64,000 nt of DNA from Chaenocephalus aceratus. Taxonomy: Eukaryota > Chordata > Actinopteri > Perciformes > Channichthyidae. Shown in pieces: positions 14,446 to 24,129 of this stretch (the first letter of the stretch is position 1; each line of letters starts with the position of its first letter). The stretch is taken from positions 18,251,928-18,315,927 of the forward strand of contig CM043788.1 in assembly GCA_023974075.1 (NCBI GenBank), in the 5' to 3' direction. A program made the position numbers and the translations under genes. Below the pieces are notes generated by a model. It ran no database searches. It saw only the letters and a list, made by a program, of their open reading frames with translations, and was not told the DNA's origin.

Positions 14446-14911
14446 TATGTCTCATAATTATTTGTGTGAACATAAAATTATTTGTGTGTAAATATGTGAT
14501 TTGTAAATGTAAAACACCATCCATAATGCATTTAAAAGATTTGCAAGCTCACAAATAAATTTGCAAATGTAAAACGGATCTGCAAATACTCAAAATATTT
14601 GTACAAATAAAAAAAAGATCTGTGAATATCTCTTTAACATTTACAACTTTCGATAAGGCATTTGTGAATCCATTTTGTATTTGTCGACCAAGAATGTGCT
14701 TGTGGATCTCACATTTCTGCTCGTGGATCGTCTTTTTACACACACAGAGTTTTGTGACAAACTTTCCGCCGGTCTCGGCTCAAATGTATCACCATCATCA
14801 TGTTATAGTGATACAGTTAGTTTGTGTTTTGCACATTCGTATGCATTGATGTTGAAGTACAGGCTATGCCACTTTCGGGAGCTGGTTTCTCCAAAATTAC
14901 CTACCCCACCT
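14446..14911 (+). repeat. Dispersed repeat, left inverted copy with TTAA-type end
   Basis: From CTCATAATTATTTGTGTGAA to about 14880 this is the inverse of 19458-20055, with many shared phrases (TTTACAACTTTCGAT, GGATCGTCTTTTTACACAC, CTTTCCGCC, GATGTTGAAGTAC). The last 35 bp (GCTGGTTTCTCC, TTACCTACCCCACC, TTTAA) instead match the right end of the TTAA element at 29733-30040. The copy may be composite. No matching left TTAA end is present. Confidence 0.7.
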
Positions 14912-14984
14912 TTAATGTAGCCTTACTATGAAGGCTAATCTAAATACGTATGTTGTTTTAAAATTATGACTATTGTTATAGATG

Positions 14985-15110
14985 TATAGATAGATAGATG
15001 GATAGATGGGGTTATTAAGCCTACATTCTTTTGTGTGACTTGCAGTTCCTCCTGACTTCCATCACTTTCTCTTTCTCTCTTTCTCTCTGCCTGTCCTGTC
15101 TCTTCCTTAC
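14985..15110. repeat. Simple repeats: GATA-type and CT-rich
   Basis: A short TAGA/TGGA tract lies at about 14990-15008 and a CTTTCTCT tract at about 15062-15105. Both are ordinary microsatellites. Confidence 0.8.
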
Positions 15111-15461
15111 CAAAGCTGAGCTTCGACTGACGTATCTTTTCATTATATCTGAGTCAGTGTAAAAGAAAACAATACAATGTTATATCTCCAATGTTTTACT
15201 CAAATTGAAATGAAAGAAAAGCATTACAACGTTTGTTAAAAGGTAATCCTTCTGACATTGGATGAATGTAATTAAATGTAGCTCTCTAGCTAGTTTATTC
15301 ACGCAATTTAAATCAAAGTATAGCCTATAGCTGCAATATAAGTTAGTGTGCATGTTGTCGGACGTCCACTGACTAACGTAGAGCGTTCACACAGGATCTG
15401 CTGGTCATATGATGTCCTGATGAACAGAAACACAAGCAGCCCGCTGGATTCAGATCTACCT

Positions 15462-15690
15462 GAGGTTACCTACTGTAACCCAGCTTCTATGAGTAAATGG
15501 CGCAGCCCTCTAAGGCTATCGCTATTGGGTTTATCCCCCTGCGCCCCCGCACAGCACTGAAACACTTGTAGTCCACGCCCACCCGCTAGGTGGGCCCCAC
15601 CCTCGGGCCTCCTTCCGGTATAAATAGGAAGGTGGCCCGGCAATCTGCTCCCATACAATATAACTTTTCTTCAGCTATTCGTAGAGCCAG
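15462..15690 (+). repeat. DIRS element 1 inverted terminal repeat, 3' side of the element
   Basis: It begins with the short palindrome GGTTACCTACTGTAACC and continues through GCGCAGCCCTCTAAGG and a TATA box (15619-15626). The part from about 15514 is the inverse of 18984-19130. An 11-bp stretch before CTTTTCTTCAGC is absent from the other copy. The TATA box points rightward, which is antisense to the element's genes. Confidence 0.85.
15619..15626 (+). promoter_or_regulatory. TATA box in DIRS element 1 terminal repeat (antisense)
   Basis: TATAAATA followed by a CTTCAGC stretch about 50 bp downstream. The same box occurs in the opposite repeat at 19011-19018. The two terminal repeats could therefore drive transcription inward from both ends. 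Confidence 0.6.
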
Positions 15691-15701
15691 TGGGGCCCCG
15701 C

Positions 15702-15812
15702 ACTTAGAGGGCTGCGCCATTTACTCAGAGAAGCTGGGTTACAGTAGGTAACCTCAGTTTCTATTTCGTATATGGCTTCGCCCTCTAAGGCTATCACTAT
15801 TGGGTTAAGGGC
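15702..15812 (-). other. DIRS internal complementary region (ICR), element 1
   Basis: The left half (15702-15754, TTAGAGGGCTGCGCCATTTA to GGTTACAGTAGGTAACC) is the reverse complement of the outer end at 15462-15514. The right half (15756-15812, TTCTATTTCGTATATGGC to CTATTGGGTT) is the reverse complement of the opposite outer end at about 19100-19153. In DIRS elements this region lies near the 3' end and is thought to align the two ends for circularisation, which is the arrangement seen here. Both halves abut and look intact. Confidence 0.85.
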
Positions 15813-16027
15813 GAAGCATGATGTAGTCTGCACCCCACTGGGTCCGCCCGGCACTAGAAGCACAGACACACCTGCTCAATAACACCCCCCTGCCTGTTGT
15901 GCCATGAGTAATGGCGCATCACCGTCCCTGGAACATAGCAACACATGCCTATCTTCCCGACGGGGTGAAGGCTGGGAACAATACATACCGGCCCGCTGTG
16001 AGAAAAGTAGAGACGAAGGTCCCCACC

Positions 16028-16282
16028 TTATCCTGCGATCATAGAGGGGGAACAGCTGCTCTCTGCGTGTCAGACAGGTAGGAGAGCGCTCAGCTGGATC
16101 CCTGACGTCACTCACTCTGACCAGGCACTCCGTACAAAGTGTGTCAGAGGAAAAAGAACATCCCTCTCATACGAGGGGAAAAGGGCCGCTCTCCGCGTGC
16201 CGTGAGGCAGGAGAGAGGTGCACAGCTGGATCCCTGACGTCACTCACTCGACAGGACACCCAGTACAGGGTGTGTCAGAGAG
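16028..16282. repeat. Two tandem units of about 126 bp
   Basis: CAGCTGGATCCCTGACGTCA followed by CTCACTC and a GTGTGTCAGAG end occurs twice, at about 16090-16152 and 16221-16282. The flanking parts (GGGGAACAGCTGCTCTCTGC versus GGGGAAAAGGGCCGCTCTCC) also align. This is a local duplication in the 3' non-coding part of DIRS element 1. Confidence 0.8.
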
Positions 16283-16760
16283 GATCAAATAAAATGAATA
16301 AATGAACAGGGGGGAAGACCAAGATGCAGCAGTGCAAATATCTTCCACTGACATTCCTCCGTGCAAAGCCGCGGAGGAGGAATTCCTCTGGTGGAGTGCA
16401 CATTAATGTTCTCCGGGGGATCCACCCCAGAGGAGACATATGCCTGCGACACAGCCTCACACAGCCAGTGTGACAGCCGTTGTGCAGACAGAGGCTGCCC
16501 GATCGAGCGCTCTCTATAGTGCACAAACAGGCGCTGAGAACGGCGCAGAGGAGATGAGACGTGGCTTCTTCCTCCGACCTGTGAGGAGGGGGAAAGAAGC
16601 CAGCCAGGGTGATCACTCTTGACCTAAAAGAGTTGTGATGACCTTAGGCATGAAGCCGGGTTAGGGCGTAAAACAGCTGAACTGCCATCTCCTTTGGATC
16701 CGGAGAGCTGACGGAGCCACAGAGAGAGCAGACAATCACTCACCCTTTTCTCTGATAGAG
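16280..16760 (-). pseudogene. Tyrosine recombinase remnant, DIRS element 1
   Basis: DIRS elements integrate with a tyrosine recombinase whose catalytic set includes Arg, His-x-x-Arg and Tyr. At 16285-16524 the minus strand reads RLSHWLCEAVSQAY and then VHSTRG, which aligns with RLAGWLCECIAHAY and RAHSTRA of element 2 (38875-39216) and keeps the HxxR motif. At about 16630-16740 another frame reads GDGSSAVLRPNP, matching GDRSGATLRPNP of element 2. The active-site Tyr region after HxxR is out of frame and I could not place it. The parts lie in different frames, so the gene is dead. Confidence 0.78.
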
Positions 16761-16944
16761 CCAAAAGCAGTACTAACTTGGCTGAATACAGTTTAAGGGG
16801 AACCTGATCAGGTTCAAATGGGGCTTTGCTTTAGTGCGCGTAACACCAAAGCCAATCCCACTGAGGCCGCATTGTGCGTGACACAGGTCGGAGTCTCAAT
16901 ACTCCTCGCATACAACGGCTGCTGCGTTCTGCGAGCCCCTCGGT

Positions 16945-17120
16945 TTAAATTCGCCGGGAATATACATTGCTCTGATGGAGAGCAACGTGTGTGCACGCCC
17001 AGAACAGTAGCCGCCTGGCTGCGTTCAGAAGCTGCGCAGATCGTACTCCTCCCTGGCGATTGAGGTAGGCTGCTTCCATAGCCATGGCCTGTTGTCTGTG
17101 CACTTTTAGGCAAAAGGGCT
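16945..17120 (-). pseudogene. RNase H remnant, DIRS element 1
   Basis: The minus strand reads AAYLNRQGGVRSAQLLNAAR followed by LLFWACTHVALHQSNVYS. This aligns with VAYINKQGGVRSATLLTTAE and ASEVVLSLRAVHIPG in element 2 (40300-40593), part of the DIRS RNase H domain that degrades the RNA template after reverse transcription. The first catalytic Asp upstream and the later Asp (GGAD in element 2) are not in frame here. The frame is broken after NVYSRRI. It lies directly upstream of the recombinase remnant, as expected. Confidence 0.78.
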
Positions 17121-17289
17121 GCGAGGGAGTTTCCACACGCTTGCATTTCACTCCGTCTCTCATCATGCGGCGCGTACACGCCCAGAGGATGAGAGGTGTG
17201 TGTATGCTGTCCACACGAGGCGTTATAACGGTGCTCGTGGATTTATTATGACCGTGTGTAGGAGGCATATCTGGGACTGAGGAATGCCG

Positions 17290-17510
17290 CGAGCTCTGCA
17301 GTTTATTAAACCGATAGGTTAAAACCGGCAGGCTTCTGCAGGGAGCCCTGCTGTCTACTTAATCAACAGATTAGTGGCAGCCGGCTTAATTAGCGTGCTC
17401 TGAAATTTAACCGACAGGTTAAAAACAGGCTTTAGCAACGAGCCCTGCTGGCTATTAACCGACAGGTTAAAAACCAGGCAGGCTTCTGCAGGGAGCCCTG
17501 CCGTACTTAA
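17290..17510. repeat. Tandem repeats with TTAACCGACAGGTTAAAA motif
   Basis: The palindromic phrase ACCGAYAGGTTAAAA occurs at about 17310, 17410 and 17459, each followed by an AGGC...GAGCCCTGC phrase. Spacing is about 50-100 bp. A CAACAGATTAGTGGCAGCCG phrase is at 17363 and again at 17941, beyond the SINE insertion. It lies in the deleted middle of DIRS element 1 and may mark repeat-mediated rearrangement there. Confidence 0.7.
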
Positions 17511-17511
17511 T

Positions 17512-17933
17512 AATAATAATTCCTTGCATTTATTATAGCGCTTTTCCAGTGCTCAAAGCGCTTTACAGATACACATTACACATATTTGTTTACATGCAAT
17601 GGTCACTGTGGACAATACCCACAGGAGCAAGTTCAGGTGAAGTGTCCAAGGGCACAACGGCTTTACAGACACAGCAGCTGCAGGTTTCACCCTTGATCTG
17701 ATGATCATTGCACAGTGCACTGCGCCACACCGTCCCATCTTCACGCCCCGAAATCATCGAGGCGCTTTTACAAGTACACATTGATATTATATGTACTGTG
17801 GACAATACCCACCGGAGCAAATCCGGGTGAAGTGTCTTGCCCAAGGACACAACGGCGGGTTTCGAACTGGAGTTCCCCAGCACCCCCCTTGAATCTGATG
17901 ATCAGATGCACAGACCACTGCGCCACCCGTCCC
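17512..17933 (-). mobile_element. tRNA-derived SINE dimer with 7-bp target duplication
   Basis: ACTTAAT flanks the insertion at 17505-17511 and 17934-17940. On the minus strand it opens with a tRNA-like head: A box GTGGCGCAGTGGTC near 17920 and B box AGTTCGAAACCCGCC near 17862. Then come the body phrase GTGTCCTTGGGCAAGACACT and the GTGGGTATTGTCCACAGT motif. A second, less complete copy of head and body follows (17520-17740) and ends in a TTA-repeat tail at 17512-17520. The two monomers share one duplication, so they moved as a dimer or the second arose in place. The head has no tRNA function. Confidence 0.85.
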
Positions 17934-18159
17934 ACTTAATCAACAGATTAGTGGCAGCCGGCTTAATTACCGGCTCTGCGTCCTCGGAGGCTCTCGCGGA
18001 GCAGACCAGGAGCGGGGAGCCTCCTTCCCCTTTGACTCGCCGCCGGGGAGACCCTGTCTCTGGGGTGGCGGGGGAGCGGAGACGTGGGACGGAGCCCCTG
18101 CAGCCGCCGAAGGGCGCTGACGGCGCGGCTGCTGCGGGCGTTGATGCCGCTGTGGCAGC

Positions 18160-18830
18160 TCAGCCGGCTGGAGCCAGCTGTACATGCTGGCGAATGTCGT
18201 CGTCCGCCTGTTCCGCGGCCGTCTTCAGGACTCCACCATGGCGTGGAACTGGGGTCCGAGCAGCCCGTCCGGGCTGATTGGAGCGTCCAGTAGCACTTTT
18301 CTGGCCGTCTCCGTAACCGACGCCTACTTCAGCCCGAGGTGGCGCTGGATCTGTGTCACCCACGCGGAAATCCTCGCCTGGGAGACAGCGACGGACACGC
18401 ACAGACGCCGTGCTGCCGCCTTGCTGATTTCCTCTGCCTTGGTGGTGGACCAGTGTCCCCACCGAGTTGGAGAGCCGCGATGTTATTCGCCGCCGCGCTG
18501 TGGTGACGGAGAGGGGGAAAGCATTGTTCGGCCGCCAAGCTGGCACCCTGCTCCGACTCTGTCTCCCTATCCGGGGGAGAGGAAGGAGGGAAGAAACCGA
18601 ACGGTGAACCGTGGAGGGAGGCGGGGCAGGAGTTGTTTTTTTTCGGACTCCTGCCCGCACTCGGCCCCAGGGACACGAGGCCCCGTCCGTGGGCTCGTAA
18701 GCCTGGACGGGCCAATCGTCCTCCTCGTCCACAGCAGCAAGAGCGTCCGCTCTCCGCTTCCTGTCGCCCGAGGGGAGACGAGCGCAGTGTGTGCATGCTA
18801 CCTGCTGGTTTAGAGCCACGTACGCGTGCT
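18160..18830 (-). pseudogene. gag-like remnant, DIRS element 1
   Basis: Near 18790 the minus strand reads ACTHCARLPSGDRK followed by an acidic stretch, aligning with ACSACQMLPRLTRE and the acidic linker of element 2 gag (about 44060-43960). Near 18250-18290 another frame reads ARKVLLDAPISPDGLLG, aligning with DREDLLGAPVSTEGLFG of element 2. These are the putative DIRS gag (ORF1). At least one stop and one frame change separate the pieces. The long open frames on both strands here are GC-rich shadows. Confidence 0.7.
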
Positions 18831-18974
18831 CTGACCCCAGGCAGGATTCGCATACTGTTTTTATCTCTGCTGGTCATAACTCATTATGAACCCAGAGCCA
18901 CATGAGGGACAATCACGAACGCAGTTGTCATGATGATTCTCAATTGCTGTGCTTCAGTAACTGTGCTGGTTGCT

Positions 18975-19153
18975 GAAGAAAAGAGGGAGCAGATTGCCGG
19001 GCCACCTTCCTATTTATACCGGAAGGAGGCCCGAGGGTGGGGCCCACCTAGCGGGTGGGCGTGGACTACAAGTGTTTCAGTGCTGCGCGGGGGCGCAGAG
19101 GGATAAACCCAATAGCGATAGCCTTAGGGGGCGAAGCCATATACGAAATAGAA
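18975..19153 (-). repeat. DIRS element 1 inverted terminal repeat, 5' side
   Basis: This is the inverse of 15514-15690 apart from small indels, and carries TATA box 19011-19018 pointing leftward into the element's genes, so it is the likely sense promoter. The outer edge (CGAAGCCATATACGAAATAG, about 19130-19150) is complemented by the right half of the internal complementary region. Confidence 0.85.
19011..19018 (-). promoter_or_regulatory. TATA box, sense promoter of DIRS element 1
   Basis: TATAAATA on the minus strand, about 180 bp upstream of the gag-like remnant. It matches the box in the opposite terminal repeat. Confidence 0.6.
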
Positions 19154-19457
19154 CTCATCACTCCTCCGCTGATCCGGTACAAGTCCGAGCTGCGGTGGTT
19201 TGTTGATACATGTCGTCTTCTTCTGTTTGCTATAACCGAGACTACGTAGTTATGCAGCGCCCCCGTCGTCAGTAAATGGAAGTACTACAAAGAACCCCGT
19301 TTAGTGCAATTATTTCACAAGTTTTGTATACACAGCTCGGAAAATATTACCGAGGTCCGGACCTCGGTGAACTCAATGGTGGATACGGCCAATACGCTTG
19401 ACTGAATACACAAAGCACAATGAAGAAAGAGTTATCGCTGGGCTGCCAGCTGCTCCC

Positions 19458-20055
19458 CGGGACCCGAAAGTGGCGTATGGCCTAGGTACTTCAACATCAA
19501 TGCGAATGTGCTCGATATATGCTATATTGAACCACTAAACTAACACAAACTAACTGTATCACTATAACATGATGATGATGGTGATAAAGAATGCATCTAA
19601 CGTTCCGCTGTTCATTATAATACAAAAACATCATGCTCTTACTTTGAAATCCATGCGGAAATGTCGTCATCAGCAGGCCATCACCTGTTTTACGAAAATA
19701 ACCGAGTGACACGAGTAGATTTGAGCCGAGACTGGCGGAAAGTTTGTCTCAAAACTCTGTGTGTAAAAAGACGATCCACAAGCAGAGATTTGAGATCCAC
19801 AAGTACATTCTTGGTCGTCAAATACACAATGGATTCACAAATGCCTGATCGAAAGTTGTAAATGTTAAAGAGATATTCAAAGATCTTTTTTTTTTGTAAA
19901 AATATTTTGCGTGTTTGCAGATCCGTTTTACATTTGCAAATGTATTTGTGAGTTTGCACATCTTTTAAATGCATGTGTGGATGGTGTTTTACATTTACAA
20001 ATCACATATTTACACACAAATATTTGTTATGTTCACACAAATAATTATGAGATAT
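19458..20055 (-). repeat. Dispersed repeat, right inverted copy
   Basis: This is the inverse of 14446-14882. It has about 150 bp more in its middle (roughly 19590-19730), where the left copy is shorter. The boundary sequence ATATATCTCATAATTA at about 20040-20055 equals the left boundary ATATGTCTCATAATTA. DIRS element 1 lies between the two copies. Confidence 0.75.
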
Positions 20056-20630
20056 ATCTAAGCCCATATTGGAAACACACCTGAAAATGTTCACACTTTT
20101 TGCTCTTCAAAATATATACGCTCTTCTTCACTTTCTGGATGGCTGCTGGCATTTAACTTGCACATTAAAAGGCAAAGATTGGGTGCCAATGCAGTGTCAT
20201 CTGTGTGTCTGGGAATGGGACTCCTAACAGCCATCTGATGAACATTCCAATGCTTGTCCAATCCAATCTGCATATATTTCAGATCAATTGTGTGCTTTTG
20301 GTTCAATAAATACCTCTGTTTACGCTTAAATTATACCCTGGATTCAATAAATCTTCCAAACACTGATGTGAATCATCATTGCAGGAGAAGGCAAGGGTTG
20401 CCAATACTCTCAGTGATTGTTTAATCAGTAGAGTATATCATCCTAACATTGTAATAATCATTCAGTGGAGTCAAACTGTGTCTACGTAGAACCTCAAATA
20501 ATTGTACTGTTATCTGCTAACATAAAGTAGAAAGAAAAGCTCTGCAGACTCCACGACAGCCATACTGTATATGGATATCACCTGTCTCCTGACATATAGA
20601 CAGAGTGGTGTGGATGATATGAGTACTCAC

Positions 20631-20805
20631 TCTCAGTGTGTGTAGGCAGCACCAGTGTGGCCAGCAGCAGGAGATGAAGAGCTGCTCTGGTGAGAGGCAA
20701 CAGCCGCCTGAATCTGAGGTCCATGGTCTGACGGTCGGTACTCCCTCCTCTGGTCAGGACGCTGCTGCTGATTGGCTATAACCTCAAACAATCATCGAGA
20801 GACAC
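20631..20805 (-). CDS. Candidate host exon: 5' leader, start codon and signal peptide
   Basis: On the minus strand CTCTTTTTTCGCAG (20819-20806) is a good splice acceptor. An 81-nt leader follows, then CAGACCATGG (ATG 20724-20722) in good Kozak context. The frame codes for 31 residues, MDLRFRRLLPLTRA then ALHLLLLATLVLPTHTE: a basic n-region, a Leu/Ala core and a polar end. It stops at a GTGAGTAC donor (20630-20623), leaving phase 1. A signal-peptide exon ending in phase 1 is typical of secreted or type-I membrane proteins with immunoglobulin-like or similar modules. I cannot name the gene, and no following exon was found to the left in this window. The leader could be spliced to the donor at 57314. 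Confidence 0.72.
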
Positions 20806-21029
20806 CTGCGAAAAAAGAGTGGCTGTTAAGGATATATAATTCATTAAAGCTCTCCCACATGTTGTTCTACACATCAGGTGAGGAAGGCAATGGGTCATTT
20901 TATTTTGGTTTGATGCCTTTTTTAATATATAACATTATTTATTTATTTTGTATCATTAATAAGCAAAAGTGATGCAGCTGAGTGCAAACTTTGCAGTCTC
21001 TGTGTGAAATAATTAATGTGGCAATTCAT

Positions 21030-21235
21030 GTTGCCTTCGTGCCCCTAAATCAATCATGTATTCATATAGCTCTCTATCACCATTACAATTTCTCAGGGGG
21101 CTTACCCGTGTGTACAGCATAATCCACTCTTGTCGCTAAATCCTAACAGCTTCGGAAAATCAACAAAAAACACATAAATGGGGAAGGAAACCACTGGAGA
21201 GCAACAGTCTATCCCTCTCTGCGGCGGACAGACGT
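21030..21235 (-). repeat. Diverged dispersed fish repeat (GTCCGTC...GGGATC family)
   Basis: Read on the minus strand it shows GTCTGTCCGCCGC, GAGGGAT and TTGCTCTCCAGTGGTTTCC, a diverged form of the 36500-36650 copy. Its far end has the CAATTTCTCAGGGGGCTTAC region that matches 28830-28850. I do not know the autonomous parent. Confidence 0.5.
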
Positions 21236-21372
21236 CAGTAGGTGTCAAATGTATGTCTTAAACGAGATAATCCATTGCAAAGATCGACACGCCCCCAAAT
21301 GTTAGAAAAGATAATGTGTCGACATCCCGTCTAGAAGAGGCTGGATGCAGTTGGATCTCAACAATCTCCCAG

Positions 21373-23469
21373 GGGGGTATACTGCGAAGCAGGATTTTCG
21401 CTTAGCCGGCTAAATTCAGGGAAAACTCCGGCTTTCCGGTCATCCGAAGCTGGTTCTCTTTTTAGCAGGCTAGATCTCCATGGTAATAATATATGCTAAG
21501 CAGCTAACCTGGTCGGGAGCAGGGGCCTATACTACGAACCTGGTTCAACCTAACCTGGATATGTTTGAGTTAGCCGGTTGGCCTAATCCAAAACATACGC
21601 GCTCTCGCTAAACTGTACTACGACGCTGGTTATCAAGTGGATCGCTCAAGCCAGCCATTTCCTATCTAGTTAGGTGCGCGTTCACATGAAAGGGGTGGTA
21701 TTTGGAGCATTTGACCAATCACAAACATGGAGAAGCGTACTGACAGTGCAGCGTCATACTTCCTGAAAGAAAAGTGAACTTTAATACTAGTCAAAAATGA
21801 AGAAGTTAAACTTTAAACATCCATGATTTAAACACTTTATCCAGGATAAAAGCCACAGAGCTGCACCTGCAAGGTGAATACAGCTGGCAAAAGAAAAAGT
21901 GTTTGAATGCGTACATTCAGCGTACATTAACAGGTTTATGATATCACTGCCCCGTCTAAAACACGATCTGACTTCAATTACATTTGTCTCGAGTGTTTCG
22001 TCAACTTAATGTGTTGCTTAAAATAATACTTCTGCATACAGTATGTGACACTGTGAGTGTTGCACGGCCAGATACGGCTCAGCTGACTCAGATAAGGAGA
22101 TATATTATGATACATTATGAAGTGATATGCCGCTGACTGTACTTAATGTACTCTGATCCGGTTACTTATGTTGTGGCCGATATTTAAGTAATCTTTCTTA
22201 ACGCTAATGTTATAATAGTCAGATTGCTCTGAAGATGGGAGGTGATATTCTATTAATGTTCACGTTCACACAGTCGGTGATTTTTGCCGGCCGTCTTTCC
22301 TGCGACGGCAGCTTTTCTGTATTTCCTTTCTCCTGTAATATGACTTGATCGCTTTAAACTCCGCACACTGAGCTCTGATTGGTCAGCAGGCGGTGCTTTC
22401 ACTGAGTTGAGCTCTTAGCCTGCAACCTAACCTGGTCCCGACCAGGTTAGCTGCTTAGCATATATTACCATGGAGATCTAGCCTGCTAAAAAGAGAACCA
22501 GCTTCGGATGACCGGAAAGCCGGAGTTTTCCCTGAATTTAGCCGGCTAAGCGAAAATCCTGCTTCGCAGTATACCCCCCAGGTTAGGTTGCAGGCTAAGA
22601 GCTCAACTCAGTGAAAGCACCGCCTGCTGACCAATCAGAGCTCAGTGTGCGGAGTTTAAAGCGATCAAGTCATATTACAGGAGAAAGGAAATACAGAAAA
22701 ACTGCTGTCGCAGGAAAGACGGCCGGCAAAAATCACCGACTGTGTGAACGTGAACATTAATAGAATATCACCTCCATCTTCAGAGCAATCTGACTATTAT
22801 AACATTAGCGTTAAGAAAGCTTACTTAAATATCGGTCACAACATAAGTAACCGGATCAGAGTACATTAAGTACAGTCCGCGGCATATCACTTCATAATGT
22901 ATCATATATCTCCTTATCTGAGTCAGCTGAGCCGTATCTGGCCGTGCAACACTCACAGTGTCACATACTGTATGCAGAAGTATTATTTTAAGCAACACAT
23001 TAAGTTGACGAAACACTCTCGAGTCAAATGTAATTAAAGTCAGATCGTGTCTTAGAGACGGGGCAGTGATATCATAAACCTGTTAATGTACGCATTCAAA
23101 CACTTTTGCCAGCTGTATTCACCTTGCAGGTGCAGCTATGTGGCTTTTATCCTGGATAAAGTGTTTAAGTCATGGATATTTAATTTAACTTCTTCATATG
23201 TCTAGTATTAAAATTGACTTTTCATTCAGGAAGTATGACGCTGCGCTGTCAGTACGCTTCTCCATGTTTGTGATTGGTCGAATGCTCCAGATCCCACCCC
23301 TTTCATGTGAACGCGCACCTAACTAGATAGGACACGGCTGGCTTGAGCGATCCACTTGATAACCCGTGTCGTAGGACAGTTTAGCGAGAGCGCGTATGTT
23401 TTGGATTAGGCCAACCGGCTAACTCAAACATATCCAGGTTAGGTTGAACCAGCTTCGTAGCATAGGCCC
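21373..23469 (-). mobile_element. CWG-target transposon copy 3, interrupted by copy 2
   Basis: The outer element is on the minus strand. Its right end is 21373-21522 and the rest is 22579-23469. It is flanked by CAG at 21370-21372 and 23470-23472. Its ends GGGGGTATACTGCGAAGC and GCTTCGTAGCATAGGCCC match copy 1. It is split by copy 2, which inserted at a CAG in the palindrome CCTGGTCGGGACCAGG. A 63-codon minus frame at 22825-23016 recurs at 24388-24588 in copy 4, but I recognise no domain in it. Confidence 0.88.
21523..22578 (+). mobile_element. CWG-target transposon copy 2 (complete, nested in copy 3)
   Basis: A 1056-bp element running GGGCCTATACTACGAACC to GCTTCGCAGTATACCCCC, flanked by CAG at 21520-21522 and 22579-22581. 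It lies in the opposite orientation to its host copy, so 21.37-23.47 kb contains long inverted repeats that could form a cruciform or be deleted. It closely resembles copy 1 along its length. No transposase is encoded. Confidence 0.88.
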
Positions 23470-23882
23470 CAGGTAAGGCCAAAACAAAAATAGTATGGCG
23501 ACCTAAGCAACAGGTGCAGCCAAGAACACAGTATGTGGGAGAAAAAAAGAAAGATTTCAATGTTCAGATATAAGGTACAGATCCTGACAGACGAGTTGCA
23601 AAGAAAAGGAGTCGTTTGTGTGTTGCTATAGCTACCAAGAACACACAGCTTGGTTATTAACACATTCATGATTTTAGCTTGTTATTTTAAGTGCGCATGT
23701 CTAGCCATGCATGATTTTGCTTTCTTTAATGAAGTATTCTGATTATGTTTTCCGTGACGTCAAGTGTCGCGCAGTACATGATTTGTATTCCTAAATGCAG
23801 GTGATACTAATGAAGCTTCCTGTCACTTTAAATGACTCAGCATGGAAAATCAGTAATGCACCCTTTATCTGACCCTCTAAAC

Positions 23883-24066
23883 CAGTGACCACCAACTGGC
23901 GGCCCGCGGCCCACATCCGGCCCGCCAGACATTCTCATCCGCACGGCGGGGGTGACTGTGGCGTAAAAAAAAAATATATAAATAAAAGTGAGAAAGTTGC
24001 ATGCTTTGTGATATGATGACGCCTGAGATTATACTCTTTTGCAACAGCGACCGTTTCATTGCAGAT
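23883..24066 (+). mobile_element. hAT-type element, left-end fragment
   Basis: CAGTGACCACCAACTGGCGG followed by CCCGCGG and CATCCGGCCCGCC is the familiar hAT terminal type. The right end is absent because the sequence runs into the truncated CWG-target copy at about 24067. Confidence 0.65.
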
Positions 24067-24129
24067 AAGGCCAACCGGCTAACTCAAACATATCCAGGTT
24101 AGGTTGAACCAGCTTCGTAGTATAGGCCC
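24067..24129 (-). mobile_element. CWG-target transposon copy 4a, end fragment
   Basis: Only the last 60 bp of a minus-strand copy remain (AGGCCAACCGGCTAACTC to CGTAGTATAGGCCC). It abuts CTGGTCGGGACCAGG of copy 4b at a CTG (24130-24132), so it had inserted into copy 4b at the same palindromic hot spot used by copy 2, but on the other arm. Confidence 0.75.

Larger units (their letters stand above)
15462..19153 (-). mobile_element. Decayed DIRS-type retrotransposon, element 1
   Basis: Inverted terminal repeats at 15514-15690 and 18975-19130 share TATAAATAGGAAGGTGGCCC and GCAATCTGCTCCC. An internal complementary region at 15702-15812 matches the two outer ends. Between them, all on the minus strand, lie scraps of gag (18160-18830), RNase H (16945-17120) and tyrosine recombinase (16280-16760), in DIRS order. 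A recognisable reverse transcriptase is missing, so the body has suffered a large deletion. DIRS elements replicate through a circular DNA intermediate and integrate by tyrosine recombinase rather than integrase, so no target duplication is expected. This copy cannot be autonomous. Confidence 0.88.

Noticed and set aside
13675..16282. CRISPR-like spacing of repeats
   Set aside because: The units are adjacent or diverged without unique spacers, and the genome is clearly eukaryotic.
18160..18877. Long frames on both strands (209, 219 and 173 codons)
   Set aside because: They overlap one another in a GC-rich part of a dead DIRS. Only short pieces align with gag.
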